This document shows positions 42,214-55,784 of a DNA stretch of 64,000 nucleotides, one piece after another. The position numbers and the translations under genes are program-made. Within the stretch, counting starts at the first letter, position 1. Each line of letters begins with the position of its first letter. The notes under the pieces were generated by a model, which worked only from the letters and a program-made list of their open reading frames with translations, was not told the DNA's origin and did not search any database. The stretch is taken from NCBI RefSeq assembly GCF_000187935.1, contig NZ_AEUT02000001.1, positions 186,001-250,000 on the forward strand. Direction: 5' to 3'. The stretch comes from Streptococcus parauberis NCFD 2020. Its GTDB lineage: Bacteria > Bacillota > Bacilli > Lactobacillales > Streptococcaceae.

Positions 42214-43640
42214 AACTTTTATTTGTAGCAGCAGAAGGAGCTCCTTTTGCTAAAACAGGTGGATTAGGCGATGTTATTGGAGCATTGCCTAAATCACTAG
42301 TTAAAAATGGCCATGAGGTTTCTGTCATCATGCCTTATTATGATATGGTAGATGCCAAATTTTCTGACCGAGTCGAAGAAATTACACAATTTTACATTAA
42401 TGTTGGTTATCGCCATCAATTTGTTGGCATAAAAAAGATCGTTGAAAATGATGTCAATTTCTATTTTATTGATAACCAGTATTACTTCTTCAGAGGGCAT
42501 GTTTATGGGGATTGGGATGACGGTGAACGTTTTGCCTATTTCCAATTAGCAGCTATAGAAGCAATGGAAAAGATTGGCTTTATACCTGATGTAATTCATG
42601 TCAATGATTATCATACAGCGATGATCCCATTCTTATTAAAGGAAAAATATCGTTGGATTCAAACGTATAATAATATCAAATCAGTATTCACAATACACAA
42701 TATTGAATTCCAAGGCCAATTTGGACCTGAAATGTTGAGTGATTTATTTGGTGTTGGTGCAGAACGATACGAAGATGGTACCTTACGCTGGAACAATTGT
42801 TTAAATTGGATGAAAGCAGGTGTACTATATGCTGATCGTGTCACTACAGTTTCACCAACCTATGCTCAAGAAATTCAAACACCAGCCTTTGGTAAAGGTC
42901 TAGATCAAATTATGCGTATGGAATCTGGCAAACTGTGTGGCATTGTTAACGGTATCGATACTGAATTATTAAATCCAGAAAACGATCCTTACTTGAGTGA
43001 ACCATTTTCAGTAGCAGATTTATCTGGTAAAGCAGTTAATAAAGCAGAACTACAAAAACGAGTTGGGTTACCTGTTAATGCTGATGTACCTTTAATAGGT
43101 ATTGTTTCTCGTTTGACAGACCAAAAAGGGTTTGACTTAGTAGTTCAAGAATTAGATAATTTATTGCAACAAGATTTGCAAATTGTTCTTCTTGGAACAG
43201 GTTATCACCAATATGAAGAAGCATTCTCATGGTTTGCTCAACAATACCCAGAAAAACTGTCTGCTAATATAACCTTTGATTTAGGTTTAGCACAGGAAAT
43301 TTATGGAGCTTCGGATATTTTCCTTATGCCAAGCGCATTTGAACCATGTGGTTTATCACAAATGATGGCTATGCGTTATGGAACGATTCCAGTCGTTCAT
43401 GAAATTGGTGGATTAAGAGATACCGTAACACCATTTAATGCTTATGAGAAGGCTGGTACTGGCTTTGGCTTTAACCATTTTACTGGTTACTGGATGACCA
43501 ATACCTTGCTACATGCTTTAGATGTATATAAGAATCAACCTGAGGATTGGAAAATAATTCAAAAAAATGCTATGACTAGTGATTTTTCATGGAAAACTGC
43601 CAGTCTTGTTTATTTAGAACTATACACTAGTTTAGTTTAA
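42210..43640 (+). CDS. glgA: Glycogen synthase
   Basis: A 476-residue GT5 glycosyltransferase using ADP-glucose. The N-terminal [16 protein letters not shown] is the ADP-glucose-binding motif. [15 protein letters not shown] near residue 300 and [20 protein letters not shown] near 375 with the catalytic Glu are present. It extends alpha-1,4 chains. It starts inside the glgD stop and is followed after a 19-base gap by glgP. Confidence 0.96.
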   Translation: MKLLFVAAEGAPFAKTGGLGDVIGALPKSLVKNGHEVSVIMPYYDMVDAKFSDRVEEITQFYINVGYRHQFVGIKKIVENDVNFYFIDNQYYFFRGHVYGDWDDGERFAYFQLAAIEAMEKIGFIPDVIHVNDYHTAMIPFLLKEKYRWIQTYNNIKSVFTIHNIEFQGQFGPEMLSDLFGVGAERYEDGTLRWNNCLNWMKAGVLYADRVTTVSPTYAQEIQTPAFGKGLDQIMRMESGKLCGIVNGIDTELLNPENDPYLSEPFSVADLSGKAVNKAELQKRVGLPVNADVPLIGIVSRLTDQKGFDLVVQELDNLLQQDLQIVLLGTGYHQYEEAFSWFAQQYPEKLSANITFDLGLAQEIYGASDIFLMPSAFEPCGLSQMMAMRYGTIPVVHEIGGLRDTVTPFNAYEKAGTGFGFNHFTGYWMTNTLLHALDVYKNQPEDWKIIQKNAMTSDFSWKTASLVYLELYTSLV

Positions 43641-43659
43641 GTTTAATTTGGAGAGAGAA

Positions 43660-46056
43660 ATGCAAGTCACAAAAGAACAATTTATACGTGATTTTAAAGA
43701 TACCTTACATGAGGAACAATTAATTAAAATCCCAGTGGCTAGTGATACAGAGTTATTCTATGCCCTAGCTAAATTAGTAAAAAAATATTACACCAATATT
43801 TGGATTGATCGAAATCGTCAATTGACAGAAAACAAACAAAAGGTAGCTTATTACTTTTCAATTGAATTTTTACCAGGTCGAATGTTAGAAACAAACTTAC
43901 TAAATCTTGGTATTTTAGATTTAGCAAAAGAAGCTTTTAATGACCTAGGCGTTGATTTTCAAACTGTTAAAGATGCAGAACATGATATGGCTCTTGGGAA
44001 TGGAGGCCTCGGCCGACTAGCCGCAGCCTTCATGGACTCTTTAGCAACAACTGGTTATCCAGGTTTTGGAAATGGCTTACGCTACCAATACGGATTATTT
44101 AAGCAGCGCATCATTGATGGCTATCAGGTAGAATTGCCTGATGCCTGGTTTGGCTCACGCGGAAATGTTTGGGAAGTAAGAAAAGATCATGATATTGTTA
44201 CAGTTAAACTATTTGGAAATGTTTATTTAAAAGCAGATGATGATGGTAAATTAAAACCGATTTATGATGGAGCTCAGATTTTAAATGCAGTTCCTTATGA
44301 TGTACCACAAATCGGTTTTGAAAATGATGTTATTAATAATTTGCGTCTTTGGGATGTTGAAATTCCTGAAGAGTATGAATTAGATTACCCAACATTAGAG
44401 TCGCGTCGTCGTATTCAAGATATTACAGCAATCCTCTATCCAGATGACACAAGTTATGAAGGAAAAGAATTGCGTCTTATTCAAGAATATTTCATGACCA
44501 GTGCTGGATTGCAAACTATTATTAAAGCTTACCTTAAACAGGGCTTACCTTTAGAAGAGATTTATAAAAAAGTGTCAGTCCATATTAATGATACCCATCC
44601 AGCAGTAGCACCTGCGGAATTTATGCGACTATTAATTGATGAATACGGAATCGAATGGGAAGATGCTTGGCAAGCTACTATCAGAACGATGAGTTACACC
44701 AACCATACAATCCTTTCTGAGGCTTTGGAAAAATGGAATGCTGACCTCTTCAAAAATGTTTTACCTCGCGTTTATCAAATAATCTTAGAAATTGACAATC
44801 GTTTTGTCGCTGAAATGGCTAAAAAAGGTATCCGTCCAGATATTATTGAAAACACGCGTATTGTCAAAGATAATTTAGTTCATATGGCTAACCTGGCAAT
44901 CATTGGTGGACATTCTGTTAATGGCGTTGCAAAACTTCATACAGAGCTTTTAAAAACTGATACACTGAAAGATTTCTATACTTTGTATCCCGAAAAATTT
45001 AACAATAAAACAAATGGTATTGTTCAAAGAAGATGGACACAGATTGCAGCTCCCGAATTATCAGTGGCAATTGACCGAACAATTGGTAATGAATGGCGTA
45101 AAGATATCCATGAATTACGCAAATTATTGGCATTTAAAGATGATCAAGCCGTTCTAGATGACTTCTATCAAGTGAAACAAGTCGCTAAAGAACGATTAGC
45201 TAAATATATCCTTGAGAAAACAGGAATAGTATTATCCACAAATGCAATTTTTGACGTTCAAGTTAAACGTCTTCATGCTTATAAACGTCAACTGTTAAAT
45301 GTTTTAAACATTATGAGGATTTATCTTGATTTGAAAGAAAATCCAGATTTAGACATGGTTCCAAGAGTTTTTATTTTCGGGGCAAAAGCAGCGCCAGGAT
45401 ATCATTTTGCTAAATCCGTAATTAAAGTTATTAATGAAATTGCAAATCTTGTTAATAATGACCAAAGTCTTCAGAATAAGCTTAAAGTTGTTTTCCTTGA
45501 AAACTACAATGTTAGCTTGGCTGAATTAATTATTCCGGCTGCTGACGTGTCAGAACAGATTTCATTAGCCTCTAAAGAAGCTTCCGGTACATCAAATATG
45601 AAATTTATGATGACAGGTGCCGTCACTCTAGCTACTCTCGATGGTGCCAACATTGAAATCAAAGATGAAGTCGGAGACGACAACATTGTCATCTTTGGTA
45701 TGGATAAAGATGCAGTTTATGATCATTATGCAAAACATGATTATTTCTCACGTGGTTTATATGAGTCTAATCCCCAAATACGTCGTATCGTCGACAGTTT
45801 TGTGAATGGAACAATTCCTAATTGCCAACATGAAGGCATGGAAATCTACGAAGCATTAATCACTCATAATGATGAATACTTCTTATTAGAAGATTTAGAA
45901 TCTTATATAGCTGCTCAAGAACAAATTGATCGATTGTATCGAGATAAAACGCGTTGGGCTCAAATGAGCTTAGTCAATATTGCTACATCTGATAAATTCA
46001 CTTCAGATGATACAATCAGAGAGTATGCTAAAGAAATTTGGCAACTTGAACAGTAA
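43660..46056 (+). CDS. glgP: Glycogen/maltodextrin phosphorylase
   Basis: A 798-residue GT35 enzyme. ATG 43660 follows TTGGAGAGAG; an in-frame start 12 bases earlier would include that site. Landmarks are EHDMALGNGGLGRLAAAFMD near residue 110, VHINDTHPAVAPAEFMRLL and the PLP-binding Lys in SGTSNMKFMMTGAVTLATLD near 650. It releases glucose-1-phosphate from glycogen, reversing the pathway encoded just upstream. Its length is the bacterial norm without the eukaryotic regulatory N-terminus. Confidence 0.96.
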   Translation: MQVTKEQFIRDFKDTLHEEQLIKIPVASDTELFYALAKLVKKYYTNIWIDRNRQLTENKQKVAYYFSIEFLPGRMLETNLLNLGILDLAKEAFNDLGVDFQTVKDAEHDMALGNGGLGRLAAAFMDSLATTGYPGFGNGLRYQYGLFKQRIIDGYQVELPDAWFGSRGNVWEVRKDHDIVTVKLFGNVYLKADDDGKLKPIYDGAQILNAVPYDVPQIGFENDVINNLRLWDVEIPEEYELDYPTLESRRRIQDITAILYPDDTSYEGKELRLIQEYFMTSAGLQTIIKAYLKQGLPLEEIYKKVSVHINDTHPAVAPAEFMRLLIDEYGIEWEDAWQATIRTMSYTNHTILSEALEKWNADLFKNVLPRVYQIILEIDNRFVAEMAKKGIRPDIIENTRIVKDNLVHMANLAIIGGHSVNGVAKLHTELLKTDTLKDFYTLYPEKFNNKTNGIVQRRWTQIAAPELSVAIDRTIGNEWRKDIHELRKLLAFKDDQAVLDDFYQVKQVAKERLAKYILEKTGIVLSTNAIFDVQVKRLHAYKRQLLNVLNIMRIYLDLKENPDLDMVPRVFIFGAKAAPGYHFAKSVIKVINEIANLVNNDQSLQNKLKVVFLENYNVSLAELIIPAADVSEQISLASKEASGTSNMKFMMTGAVTLATLDGANIEIKDEVGDDNIVIFGMDKDAVYDHYAKHDYFSRGLYESNPQIRRIVDSFVNGTIPNCQHEGMEIYEALITHNDEYFLLEDLESYIAAQEQIDRLYRDKTRWAQMSLVNIATSDKFTSDDTIREYAKEIWQLEQ

Positions 46057-46084
46057 TCTAGTTATCAAAATCTGATAAGACCAG

Positions 46085-46108
46085 AAAACGGCGAAAGCCG
46101 TTTTTCAA
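46085..46108 (+). terminator. glg operon terminator
   Basis: AAAACGGC-GAAA-GCCGTTTTTC hairpin with a GAAA tetraloop. Confidence 0.85.
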
Positions 46109-46250
46109 TTTGAAAGCTATCTTTGATAAAGTCTACTATTATTGGTATAATAATCATAGGCTATTGATTGTTTAAATTGACTTATTATTTAATCATTTTT
46201 TGTAATGTTAAGTATTCGTTGAATTATGCACACTCAACTACAATTTTGTA

Positions 46251-46279
46251 TTGACATTCTTTATTTTAAGGAATAGAAT
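46251..46279 (+). promoter_or_regulatory. atp operon promoter
   Basis: Consensus TTGACA (46251-46256), 17-base spacer, TAGAAT (46274-46279). It lies 36 bases before atpE. Confidence 0.85.
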
Positions 46280-46314
46280 AGCAAAGTAAAAAAAATTTTA
46301 AGGAGAATTTTATT

Positions 46315-46512
46315 ATGACTTCGTTTTTCGCATTAGTATTAGCATGTATTGGTGTTACATTAGGTGAGAGTTTCCTGATTGCTAATTTGTTTAAATCAGC
46401 TGCTCGTCAACCAGAAATTTTGAATCAATTACGTTCTATCATGATTCTAGGTATTGCCTTTATTGAAGGTACTTTCTTCGTAACACTTGCAATGGCATTT
46501 ATTTTAAAATAA
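46315..46512 (+). CDS. atpE: F-type ATP synthase subunit c
   Basis: A 65-residue hairpin of two membrane helices joined by the polar loop FKSAARQPEIL. The ion-carrying carboxylate is E51 in AFIEGTFF. Lactic streptococci use this ring to pump protons outward and hold cytoplasmic pH. The gene is first in the operon, ahead of atpB, which is the streptococcal arrangement. AAGGAGAA precedes the ATG. Confidence 0.95.
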   Translation: MTSFFALVLACIGVTLGESFLIANLFKSAARQPEILNQLRSIMILGIAFIEGTFFVTLAMAFILK

Positions 46513-46603
46513 ATGCTGAAATTTTAACAAATTAATTTGGATGGTATGTATTTTATAATTTAGGCATACTATTTCAATTGTAAGGTAGATAGGAGGGAAT
46601 CCG

Positions 46604-47317
46604 TTGGAAGAACATAGTCCAACACTGATACTAGGTCCTGTGACCTTTAATTTAACCCTGCTTGCAATGTGCTTGGTAACTATCCTACTTATTTTTGCCT
46701 TTGTTTATACAGCAAGTCGTCATATGTCAATCCGTCCTAAAGGAAAACAAACTGTCTTAGAATTTTTATTAGATTTTGTTTCCAGTGTTACTGATGAACA
46801 TATTGAAAGACCATTTCGTAGAACATATTCACTTTTCTTTTTCACAATTTTTCTTTTTGTGATGGTAGCTAATAACCTTGGTTTGGTAACAAAGATTGAA
46901 ACAATGGATAAGATGAACTTATGGACATCACCTACTGCAAATGTAGGTTTTGATATTGCTTTGTCTTTACTAATCTCAATTCTTTGTCAGGTAGAAGGAA
47001 TTCGTCAACGCGGTTTTCTTCCCTATCTAAAAAGGTTTGCTACACCATCGATTATGACTCCAATGAATATTTTGGAAGAAGTAACTAATGTACTTTCATT
47101 AGCTTTGCGTCTTTATGGAAATATATTTGCTGGTGAAGTTGTTATGAGCTTAATCATGAAATTAATTGCCGCCAATATGGCGTGGTTCCCAGTTGCATTT
47201 ATTTTGAATATGGTCTGGGTTGCATTTTCAATTTTTATTTCTTGTATACAAGCCTATGTATTTACCAAACTAACATCAATGTATCTTGGTAAAAAAGTCA
47301 ATGAAGAAGAAGAATAA
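46604..47317 (+). CDS. atpB: F-type ATP synthase subunit a
   Basis: A 237-residue polytopic membrane protein starting at TTG after GGAGGGAAT. The helix carrying the essential Arg reads [20 protein letters not shown] near residue 165, where ALRLYGN is diagnostic. It forms the two half-channels that load and unload protons on the c ring. Confidence 0.95.
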   Translation: MEEHSPTLILGPVTFNLTLLAMCLVTILLIFAFVYTASRHMSIRPKGKQTVLEFLLDFVSSVTDEHIERPFRRTYSLFFFTIFLFVMVANNLGLVTKIETMDKMNLWTSPTANVGFDIALSLLISILCQVEGIRQRGFLPYLKRFATPSIMTPMNILEEVTNVLSLALRLYGNIFAGEVVMSLIMKLIAANMAWFPVAFILNMVWVAFSIFISCIQAYVFTKLTSMYLGKKVNEEEE

Positions 47318-47332
47318 GAAAGGAGAGCCTCT

Positions 47333-47827
47333 ATGGAATTAACAGTTGGTGAACTTATTGGAAATTTTATTTTAGTAACAGGTTCAATTCTTGTTTTATA
47401 TCTTTTACTAAAGAAATTTGCATGGGGTCAAATAAGTGGTATTTTAGATGAACGTGCTGCAAAAATCTCAAATGATATTGATAAAGCGGAAAATGCGCGT
47501 ATTAATGCTGAAAATCTTCAAGTTGAAAGACAAAAAGAATTAGATGGCGCAAAATCAGAAGCTAGTCAGATTATTGTAGATGCAAAAGAAATTGGTCAAG
47601 CTCAAAGTACAAAACTTATTGAAGAGGCTAATGATGAAGCTAGTCGTCTAAAAGAAAAAGCTGATATTGATATTGAACGTAGTAAAGCAGAAGCTTTGTC
47701 TGATGTGAAAAATCAAATGTCAGATTTATCTATCTCATTAGCAGAAAAAATCATTGGTGCAAACCTTGATAAGGATGCTCAAAGTAAACTCATTGATAGT
47801 TATCTTAATGATTTAGGAGAAGCTTAA
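47333..47827 (+). CDS. atpF: F-type ATP synthase subunit b
   Basis: A 164-residue protein with one N-terminal membrane segment (about residues 8-27) and a long charged helix. The region [20 protein letters not shown] is typical of subunit b. It dimerises to form the peripheral stalk with delta. AAGGAGAG precedes the ATG. Confidence 0.95.
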   Translation: MELTVGELIGNFILVTGSILVLYLLLKKFAWGQISGILDERAAKISNDIDKAENARINAENLQVERQKELDGAKSEASQIIVDAKEIGQAQSTKLIEEANDEASRLKEKADIDIERSKAEALSDVKNQMSDLSISLAEKIIGANLDKDAQSKLIDSYLNDLGEA

Positions 47828-47828
47828 T

Positions 47829-48365
47829 ATGACCAAAAAAGAAGAGACTCTCATTGGGCAATATGCAAAAAGCCTTGTTGAAGTTGCTTTTGAGCATAAT
47901 GTAAGTCAGGCACTTAAAACTGATTTACTTGCTATTTTGGAGACATTTGAAGCTACACAGCTTGAACAAAAATTAGCAAGTTTAGCCGTTTCACAGGGTG
48001 AAAAGGAAAATCTTATTAGGTTACTAAAAGATCCTAGTACAGTTTATATAAACAATTTAATAGAACTACTGATTCAAAATGATCGAATGAACTATTTTGC
48101 AAAGATTGTACAAAATAGTTTAGAAAGATTAAGTCAAATTAATAATGAATACGATGTTCAGGTTTCGACTACTGTGCCTTTAACTGAAAAACAAAAATTT
48201 CAGATTAGAAATATCGTTTTAAAAAAGTTTGGTTTTAAGACCGGTAGAATTATTGAAACTATCGATGAAGCACTTTTAGGTGGATTCATTATCAATGTAA
48301 ATAATAATGTAATTGATACAAGTTTAAAACGTCAATTATCAGAATTTAAAAAGAAATTAATATAG
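47829..48365 (+). CDS. atpH: F-type ATP synthase subunit delta
   Basis: A 178-residue protein that joins the peripheral stalk to the alpha/beta hexamer. The N-terminal QYAKSLVEVAFEH and the C-terminal DEALLGGFIINVNNNVIDTS with SLKRQL are the family landmarks. It begins one base after the atpF stop codon. Confidence 0.93.
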   Translation: MTKKEETLIGQYAKSLVEVAFEHNVSQALKTDLLAILETFEATQLEQKLASLAVSQGEKENLIRLLKDPSTVYINNLIELLIQNDRMNYFAKIVQNSLERLSQINNEYDVQVSTTVPLTEKQKFQIRNIVLKKFGFKTGRIIETIDEALLGGFIINVNNNVIDTSLKRQLSEFKKKLI

Positions 48366-48377
48366 AAAGTGGTGTGA

Positions 48378-49886
<1,509 letters not shown>

Positions 49887-49904
49887 TAATGGGAGGTTTT
49901 TGGT

Positions 49905-50783
49905 ATGGCAGGCTCTCTAAGTGAGATTAAAGATAAAATTAATTCAACAGAGAAAACAAGTAAAATAACTAGTGCCATGCGTATGGTCTCTTCAGCTAAA
50001 CTGGTAAAATCAGAGCAAGCTGCTCGTAATTTTCAAATATATGCATCCAAAATAAGACAAATCACTACTGATTTTTTGAAAGCTGAGTTAACAAATGGGT
50101 CATCTACGCATCCAATGTTAGCTTCACGTCCTGTTAAAAAAACTGGTTATATTGTTATTACTTCTGATAAAGGTCTTGTCGGTGGTTATAACTCAAAAAT
50201 CTTAAAATCAATTATGGAAATGATTGAAGAATATCATCAGGATGGAGATTATTCAATAGTTTCAATTGGTAGTGTTGGTTCTGATTTCTTTAAATCTAGA
50301 GGAATGAATGTTTCTTTTGAACTGAGAGGACTTAATGATCAACCGACTTATGATGAAGTTGGCAAAATCATTGAAAAATCAGTTAAGATGTTCCAAAGTG
50401 AAATTTTTGATGAATTATATGTTTGTTATAACCATCATGTTAATAGTTTGACAAGCCAAGTTCGGGTTCAAAGAATGCTACCTATTTCTGACTTAGTTGC
50501 TGAAGAAGCAGCTGATGAAGGTGTAACTGGATTTGAAATCGAACCAGACCGAGATACGATTATTAATCAATTGTTACCACAGTTTACTGAAAGTATGATT
50601 TATGGAGCAATTGTTGATGCAAAAACGGCAGAGCACGCAGCAGGTATGACAGCTATGCAAACAGCTACGGATAATGCAAAAAATGTTATTGATGAACTAA
50701 CAATTCAATACAATCGTGCACGACAAGCAGCAATTACGCAGGAAATTACGGAAATTGTTGCAGGGGCTAATGCATTAGAATAG
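49905..50783 (+). CDS. atpG: F-type ATP synthase subunit gamma
   Basis: A 292-residue central-axle subunit. The N-terminal helix [20 protein letters not shown] and the C-terminal [20 protein letters not shown] are diagnostic and together form the rotating coiled coil. GGGAGG precedes ATG 49905. Confidence 0.96.
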   Translation: MAGSLSEIKDKINSTEKTSKITSAMRMVSSAKLVKSEQAARNFQIYASKIRQITTDFLKAELTNGSSTHPMLASRPVKKTGYIVITSDKGLVGGYNSKILKSIMEMIEEYHQDGDYSIVSIGSVGSDFFKSRGMNVSFELRGLNDQPTYDEVGKIIEKSVKMFQSEIFDELYVCYNHHVNSLTSQVRVQRMLPISDLVAEEAADEGVTGFEIEPDRDTIINQLLPQFTESMIYGAIVDAKTAEHAAGMTAMQTATDNAKNVIDELTIQYNRARQAAITQEITEIVAGANALE

Positions 50784-50850
50784 ACTGTAATAGTTATTAA
50801 TTTGTAGATTTCTGATTGATAACAATAATTAAAGGATTAGAACACAGTAG

Positions 50851-52290
<1,440 letters not shown>

Positions 52291-52302
52291 TGAGGTGATA
52301 TC

Positions 52303-52719
52303 ATGACAGAAATGGCTGTACAAGTGGTAACACCAGATGGTATTGTTTATGACCATCATGCTAAATTTATCTCTGTTAAAACACCTGATGGTGAAATGGG
52401 TATCTTACCACATCACATCAATTTGATTGCGCCGCTTGTTATCCACGAAATGAAAATTCGTCGTACAGATGATGAAAAACATGTTGATTGGATTGCAATA
52501 AATGGTGGTATCATTGAGATAAAAAATAATATGGTCACAATTGTCGCAGATTCTGCTGAACGTGATCGTAATATTGATATAAGTCGTGCGGAACGTGCGA
52601 AGTTAAGAGCAGAAAAAGAAATAGCAGAAGCTAAAACTTCTCATGATATTCATGAAGTTGAACGTGCAGAAGTTGCATTGCTTCGTGCCCTTAACCGTCT
52701 TAAAGTTGGTAAAAAATAA
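52303..52719 (+). CDS. atpC: F-type ATP synthase subunit epsilon
   Basis: A 138-residue protein with an N-terminal beta sandwich ([38 protein letters not shown]) and a C-terminal helical hairpin (about residues 90-135). It contacts gamma and the c ring and inhibits hydrolysis. AATGAGGTGAT precedes the ATG. It is the last gene of the operon. Confidence 0.95.
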   Translation: MTEMAVQVVTPDGIVYDHHAKFISVKTPDGEMGILPHHINLIAPLVIHEMKIRRTDDEKHVDWIAINGGIIEIKNNMVTIVADSAERDRNIDISRAERAKLRAEKEIAEAKTSHDIHEVERAEVALLRALNRLKVGKK

Positions 52720-52723
52720 AAAT

Positions 52724-52798
52724 TAGACTCCTAGTCTGTCAAAAAGTTGGAATGTGTTACTCTAACTTTAAGACAGATTTGGTTGAGTCTTTTTTTTA
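52724..52798 (+). terminator. atp operon terminator (long compound hairpin)
   Basis: AGACTC pairs with GAGTCT, GTCTGTC with GACAGAT and AGTTGGA with TCTAACT in nested order, followed by eight T. Confidence 0.8.
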
Positions 52799-52829
52799 TG
52801 TTCAAGTTATTCTCTTTAGTTCCTTGTTT

Positions 52830-52838
52830 TGTTATAAT
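52830..52838 (+). promoter_or_regulatory. Extended -10 promoter, leaderless layout
   Basis: TGTTATAAT ends 6 bases before ATG 52845. No Shine-Dalgarno sequence fits in between. Confidence 0.55.
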
Positions 52839-52844
52839 ATATTT

Positions 52845-53081
52845 ATGGAATATATCAATAATTTATTAGGTTTGTTTTGTCATTTACTTTTTATCGGCAT
52901 CAGTTATCAATTATTGATGTCTTTATTTGATTGGTCAAAATTAGTAAAAAATAGAGCTGAAAATTTAGGAAAAATTCAATTATTTGTCTTCTTCATTGCT
53001 ATTATTATGGGCTATTTAGTAAGTCATTTTATATTAGAGTTAATCCAAATGGGGCAAAGCCTCTTTTTAGTGTTCGGTTAA
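52845..53081 (+). CDS. DUF1146 family small membrane protein
   Basis: A 78-residue protein with two membrane helices (about residues 5-28 and 45-70) joined by a basic loop (DWSKLVKNRAENLGKIQ). It matches the DUF1146/YwzB family commonly found between the atp operon and murA in Firmicutes; the function is unknown. Longer in-frame starts upstream lie in the atp terminator and are rejected. The ATG directly follows an extended -10 box. Confidence 0.75.
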   Translation: MEYINNLLGLFCHLLFIGISYQLLMSLFDWSKLVKNRAENLGKIQLFVFFIAIIMGYLVSHFILELIQMGQSLFLVFG

Positions 53082-53145
53082 AGATTCAAAATATAAATTA
53101 TGTTATAATTTTAATATTAATGAATAGTGAAGAATGGAGAAAAAA

Positions 53146-54417
53146 TTGGATAAAATTATTATTGAAGGCGGACAAACACGACTTAAAGGAGAAGTTGTGA
53201 TTGAAGGTGCAAAAAATGCAGTTCTTCCTTTGTTAGCAGCCACTGTTTTACCTTCTGAGGGAAAAACAACCTTATATAATGTACCAATCTTATCTGATGT
53301 CTATACAATGAATAATGTTGTTAGAGGTTTAGATATTGATGTTTCATTTGATGAAGCAAATAATAAGGTAGTGGTAGATGCATCTGGGGATATCTTAGAT
53401 GTTGCACCATATGAGTTTGTCAGTCAAATGCGTGCCTCTATAGTAGTATTAGGACCTATCCTTGCTAGAAAAGGTCATGCACAAGTTTCAATGCCTGGCG
53501 GTTGTACAATTGGAAGTCGTCCAATTGATTTGCATTTAAAAGGACTTGAAGCAATGGGGGCTAAAATTACCCAAAAAAATGGTGATATTACAGCAACTGC
53601 AGATCGTTTAAAAGGCGCAACTATTTATATGGATTTCCCATCTGTTGGAGCAACACAAAACTTAATGATGGCAGCAACGCTTGCTGATGGTGTGACTACC
53701 ATTGAGAATGCTGCAAGAGAGCCAGAAATTGTTGATTTAGCGCAGCTATTAAATAAAATGGGAGCTAAAGTACGTGGTGCTGGTACGGAAACATTAACGA
53801 TTACTGGAGTTGACAGTTTACGTGGTGTTGAACATGATGTGGTTCAAGACAGAATTGAAGCTGGAACATTTATGGTTGCTGCGGCAATGACTTCAGGCAA
53901 CGTGCTAGTGAAAGATGCAGTCTGGGAACATAATCGCCCATTGATTTCTAAATTAATGGAGATGGGTGTGTCTGTTACTGAAGAAGACAGTGGAATAAGA
54001 GTCAAAGTGGATACTGCCAGTTTAAAACCAGTGACTGTTAAAACATTACCTCATCCAGGCTTCCCAACTGATATGCAAGCGCAATTTACTGCCCTAATGG
54101 CCACAGTCAAAGGTGAGTCGACAATGGTTGAGACAGTTTTTGAAAATCGTTTCCAACATTTAGAAGAAATGCGTCGTATGGGATTACAGGCTGAAATCTT
54201 GCGTGATACTGCCATGATTCATGGAGGAAAAGAATTACAAGGTGCACCTGTTATGTCTACTGACTTACGTGCAAGTGCTGCCCTTATTCTTACTGGTTTA
54301 GTTGCACAAGGTCAAACAACAGTAACACAATTAAGCCATTTAGATCGTGGATATTATCAATTCCATGAAAAATTAAAAGGTCTTGGAGCAACTATTCAAC
54401 GTGTTAGTGAGGATTAG
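53146..54417 (+). CDS. murA: UDP-N-acetylglucosamine 1-carboxyvinyltransferase
   Basis: A 423-residue enzyme of two inside-out barrels that transfers enolpyruvate to UDP-GlcNAc, the first committed step of peptidoglycan synthesis. The active-site Cys120 lies in [19 protein letters not shown]; this Cys is the fosfomycin target. I prefer the TTG start at 53146, because GGAG lies 6 bases upstream and the product begins MDKIIIEGG as in relatives. An ATG at 53134 is in frame but has only a weak site. Streptococci have two MurA copies; this one, next to epuA-endA, is the MurA1 position. Confidence 0.95.
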   Translation: MDKIIIEGGQTRLKGEVVIEGAKNAVLPLLAATVLPSEGKTTLYNVPILSDVYTMNNVVRGLDIDVSFDEANNKVVVDASGDILDVAPYEFVSQMRASIVVLGPILARKGHAQVSMPGGCTIGSRPIDLHLKGLEAMGAKITQKNGDITATADRLKGATIYMDFPSVGATQNLMMAATLADGVTTIENAAREPEIVDLAQLLNKMGAKVRGAGTETLTITGVDSLRGVEHDVVQDRIEAGTFMVAAAMTSGNVLVKDAVWEHNRPLISKLMEMGVSVTEEDSGIRVKVDTASLKPVTVKTLPHPGFPTDMQAQFTALMATVKGESTMVETVFENRFQHLEEMRRMGLQAEILRDTAMIHGGKELQGAPVMSTDLRASAALILTGLVAQGQTTVTQLSHLDRGYYQFHEKLKGLGATIQRVSED

Positions 54418-54420
54418 AAA

Positions 54421-54609
54421 ATGACAAAAGGATGGAAATACGTCTTGAAGCTATTTATCCTAATTATTGTTGTTGCCTTATTAGCCTGCCTATTTTTAGC
54501 AATAGGTTTAATGATTGGATATAGTTTTATGGGGGATGGTCAACACCCCACTGCAATATTATCCACGGATAAATGGACCGAATTAATTAATAAATTTACT
54601 GGAAAGTAG
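54421..54609 (+). CDS. epuA: EpuA-like small membrane protein
   Basis: A 62-residue protein with one strong membrane segment (about residues 8-34) and a short C-terminal tail. It matches the EpuA family, often mislabelled as RNA polymerase beta subunit, found between murA and endA in S. pneumoniae and relatives. The function is not established. It begins three bases after the murA stop. A hairpin terminator overlaps its stop codon. Confidence 0.8.
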   Translation: MTKGWKYVLKLFILIIVVALLACLFLAIGLMIGYSFMGDGQHPTAILSTDKWTELINKFTGK

Positions 54610-54626
54610 GCTTTGCCTACTTTTTA
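54604..54626 (+). terminator. epuA terminator
   Basis: AGTAGGC-TTT-GCCTACT hairpin followed by a T run. It lies inside the longest frame of endA, which argues for the later endA start. Confidence 0.75.
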
Positions 54627-54639
54627 TATGAGAGGTCAA

Positions 54640-55509
54640 ATGTCAAATCACAATTCCAAAAATTGGAAAAATATAGGTAGTCTTATCTTGCTAATTTTCG
54701 TTCTAGCAGGTTCCTATCTAAGTAAGAACGATGTCATTTCGGATAATAATCCGATTAAACAAATCTATCAATCAGTAACCGGTGAAAGTGATGGAAAGCC
54801 TTTTACCAAGGATAATAATAACCCTGATACGCCAAGTAAAGCTCAAGCATTGACGGTAATGACTAGTCATGTTAAAAATCAATTAGTTGGTAAAATTACA
54901 TGGAACGGTGCGGGTGCTTTTATTATCAATAATAACAAAACAAATTTAAATGCTAAGGTGTCTAGTGCCCCTTATGCTAATAATCAAATTAAATATGTAC
55001 AAGGTCGAAAAGTGCCACTTGTCGCAAATGCCTTATTAGCAAAGTCAACAAGACAATATCAAAATCGTAATGAAACAGGTAATGGTTACACCAATTGGAA
55101 ACCTGCCGGATGGCATCAGTTACATGGTTTGTTGGGGGAATATGACCATGCGGTGGACAGAGGTCACCTGTTAGGCTATGCCATAGTTGGTGGACTTAAG
55201 GGGTTTGATGCCTCAACGAGTAACCCAAGCAACATAGCAACGCAATTATCATGGGCTAATCAAGCAGCAGATGAAGATTCAACTGGTCAAAACTATTATG
55301 AGACGCTAATACGACATGCACTTGATCAAAATAAGCGTGTGCGCTATCGTGTAACTTTAGTTTATGAAGGGAACAATATTTTATCTAAAGGAAGTCATTT
55401 GGAAGCAAAATCTGATGATGGAAGCTTAGAATTTAATGTGTTCATTCCAAATATTCAAAAAGGAATAAAAGTCAATTATCAGACTGGTCAGGTCGATATA
55501 GAACGCTAG
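54640..55509 (+). CDS. endA: DNA/RNA non-specific endonuclease EndA, membrane nuclease
   Basis: A 289-residue nuclease. ATG 54640 follows GAGAGG; an in-frame ATG at 54613 lies in the epuA terminator and is rejected. An N-terminal signal anchor (about residues 10-28) is followed by the beta-beta-alpha-metal nuclease fold with the catalytic DRGH in AVDRGHLLGYAIVGG and the metal-binding Asn in ASTSNPSNIATQLSWANQA. In S. pneumoniae EndA degrades one strand during DNA uptake and digests neutrophil traps; the same roles are plausible here. Confidence 0.93.
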   Translation: MSNHNSKNWKNIGSLILLIFVLAGSYLSKNDVISDNNPIKQIYQSVTGESDGKPFTKDNNNPDTPSKAQALTVMTSHVKNQLVGKITWNGAGAFIINNNKTNLNAKVSSAPYANNQIKYVQGRKVPLVANALLAKSTRQYQNRNETGNGYTNWKPAGWHQLHGLLGEYDHAVDRGHLLGYAIVGGLKGFDASTSNPSNIATQLSWANQAADEDSTGQNYYETLIRHALDQNKRVRYRVTLVYEGNNILSKGSHLEAKSDDGSLEFNVFIPNIQKGIKVNYQTGQVDIER

Positions 55510-55527
55510 GCATAATAGCATTGTCTA

Positions 55528-55556
55528 TTGTCAAGACTTAAACTTTCTGATAGAAT
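55528..55556 (+). promoter_or_regulatory. pheS promoter
   Basis: TTGTCA (55528-55533), 17 bases, TAGAAT (55551-55556), with TG one base before the -10 box. Confidence 0.75.
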
Positions 55557-55569
55557 AGTTATAATTGAA

Positions 55570-55768
55570 TAGTAGTCAGTGAGACTAGTAATGACAGAGA
55601 CATTAACAGGGAGTGAAGGCCATAGACTGTAAGCCTTCTTAATGAAAGCGTCATGAATTCACTCATTTATGACTTGAAATTAAGGTCTGAATGATCAGAC
55701 GAAAACGGATGGTACCGCGTGTCAACGCTCCGCATTTTATGGAGTTTTGGCACGCTTTTTATTTTTCC
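55570..55768 (+). promoter_or_regulatory. T-box leader controlling pheS
   Basis: A roughly 200-nt leader ending in the T-box core GGATGGTACCGCG at about 55707-55719 and an overlapping terminator (GCGTG...GGCACGC plus T run, 55716-55768). A GTCAT/ATGAC stem near 55650-55675 encloses GAATTC, where TTC would be the phenylalanine specifier codon. Uncharged tRNA-Phe should favour the antiterminator and readthrough into pheS. Confidence 0.88.
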
Positions 55769-55784
55769 AAAAGAAGGGAATACA

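Noticed and set aside
54613-54639. Longer endA start
   Set aside because: The extra nine codons lie in the epuA terminator hairpin and T run, whereas ATG 54640 has its own ribosome site.
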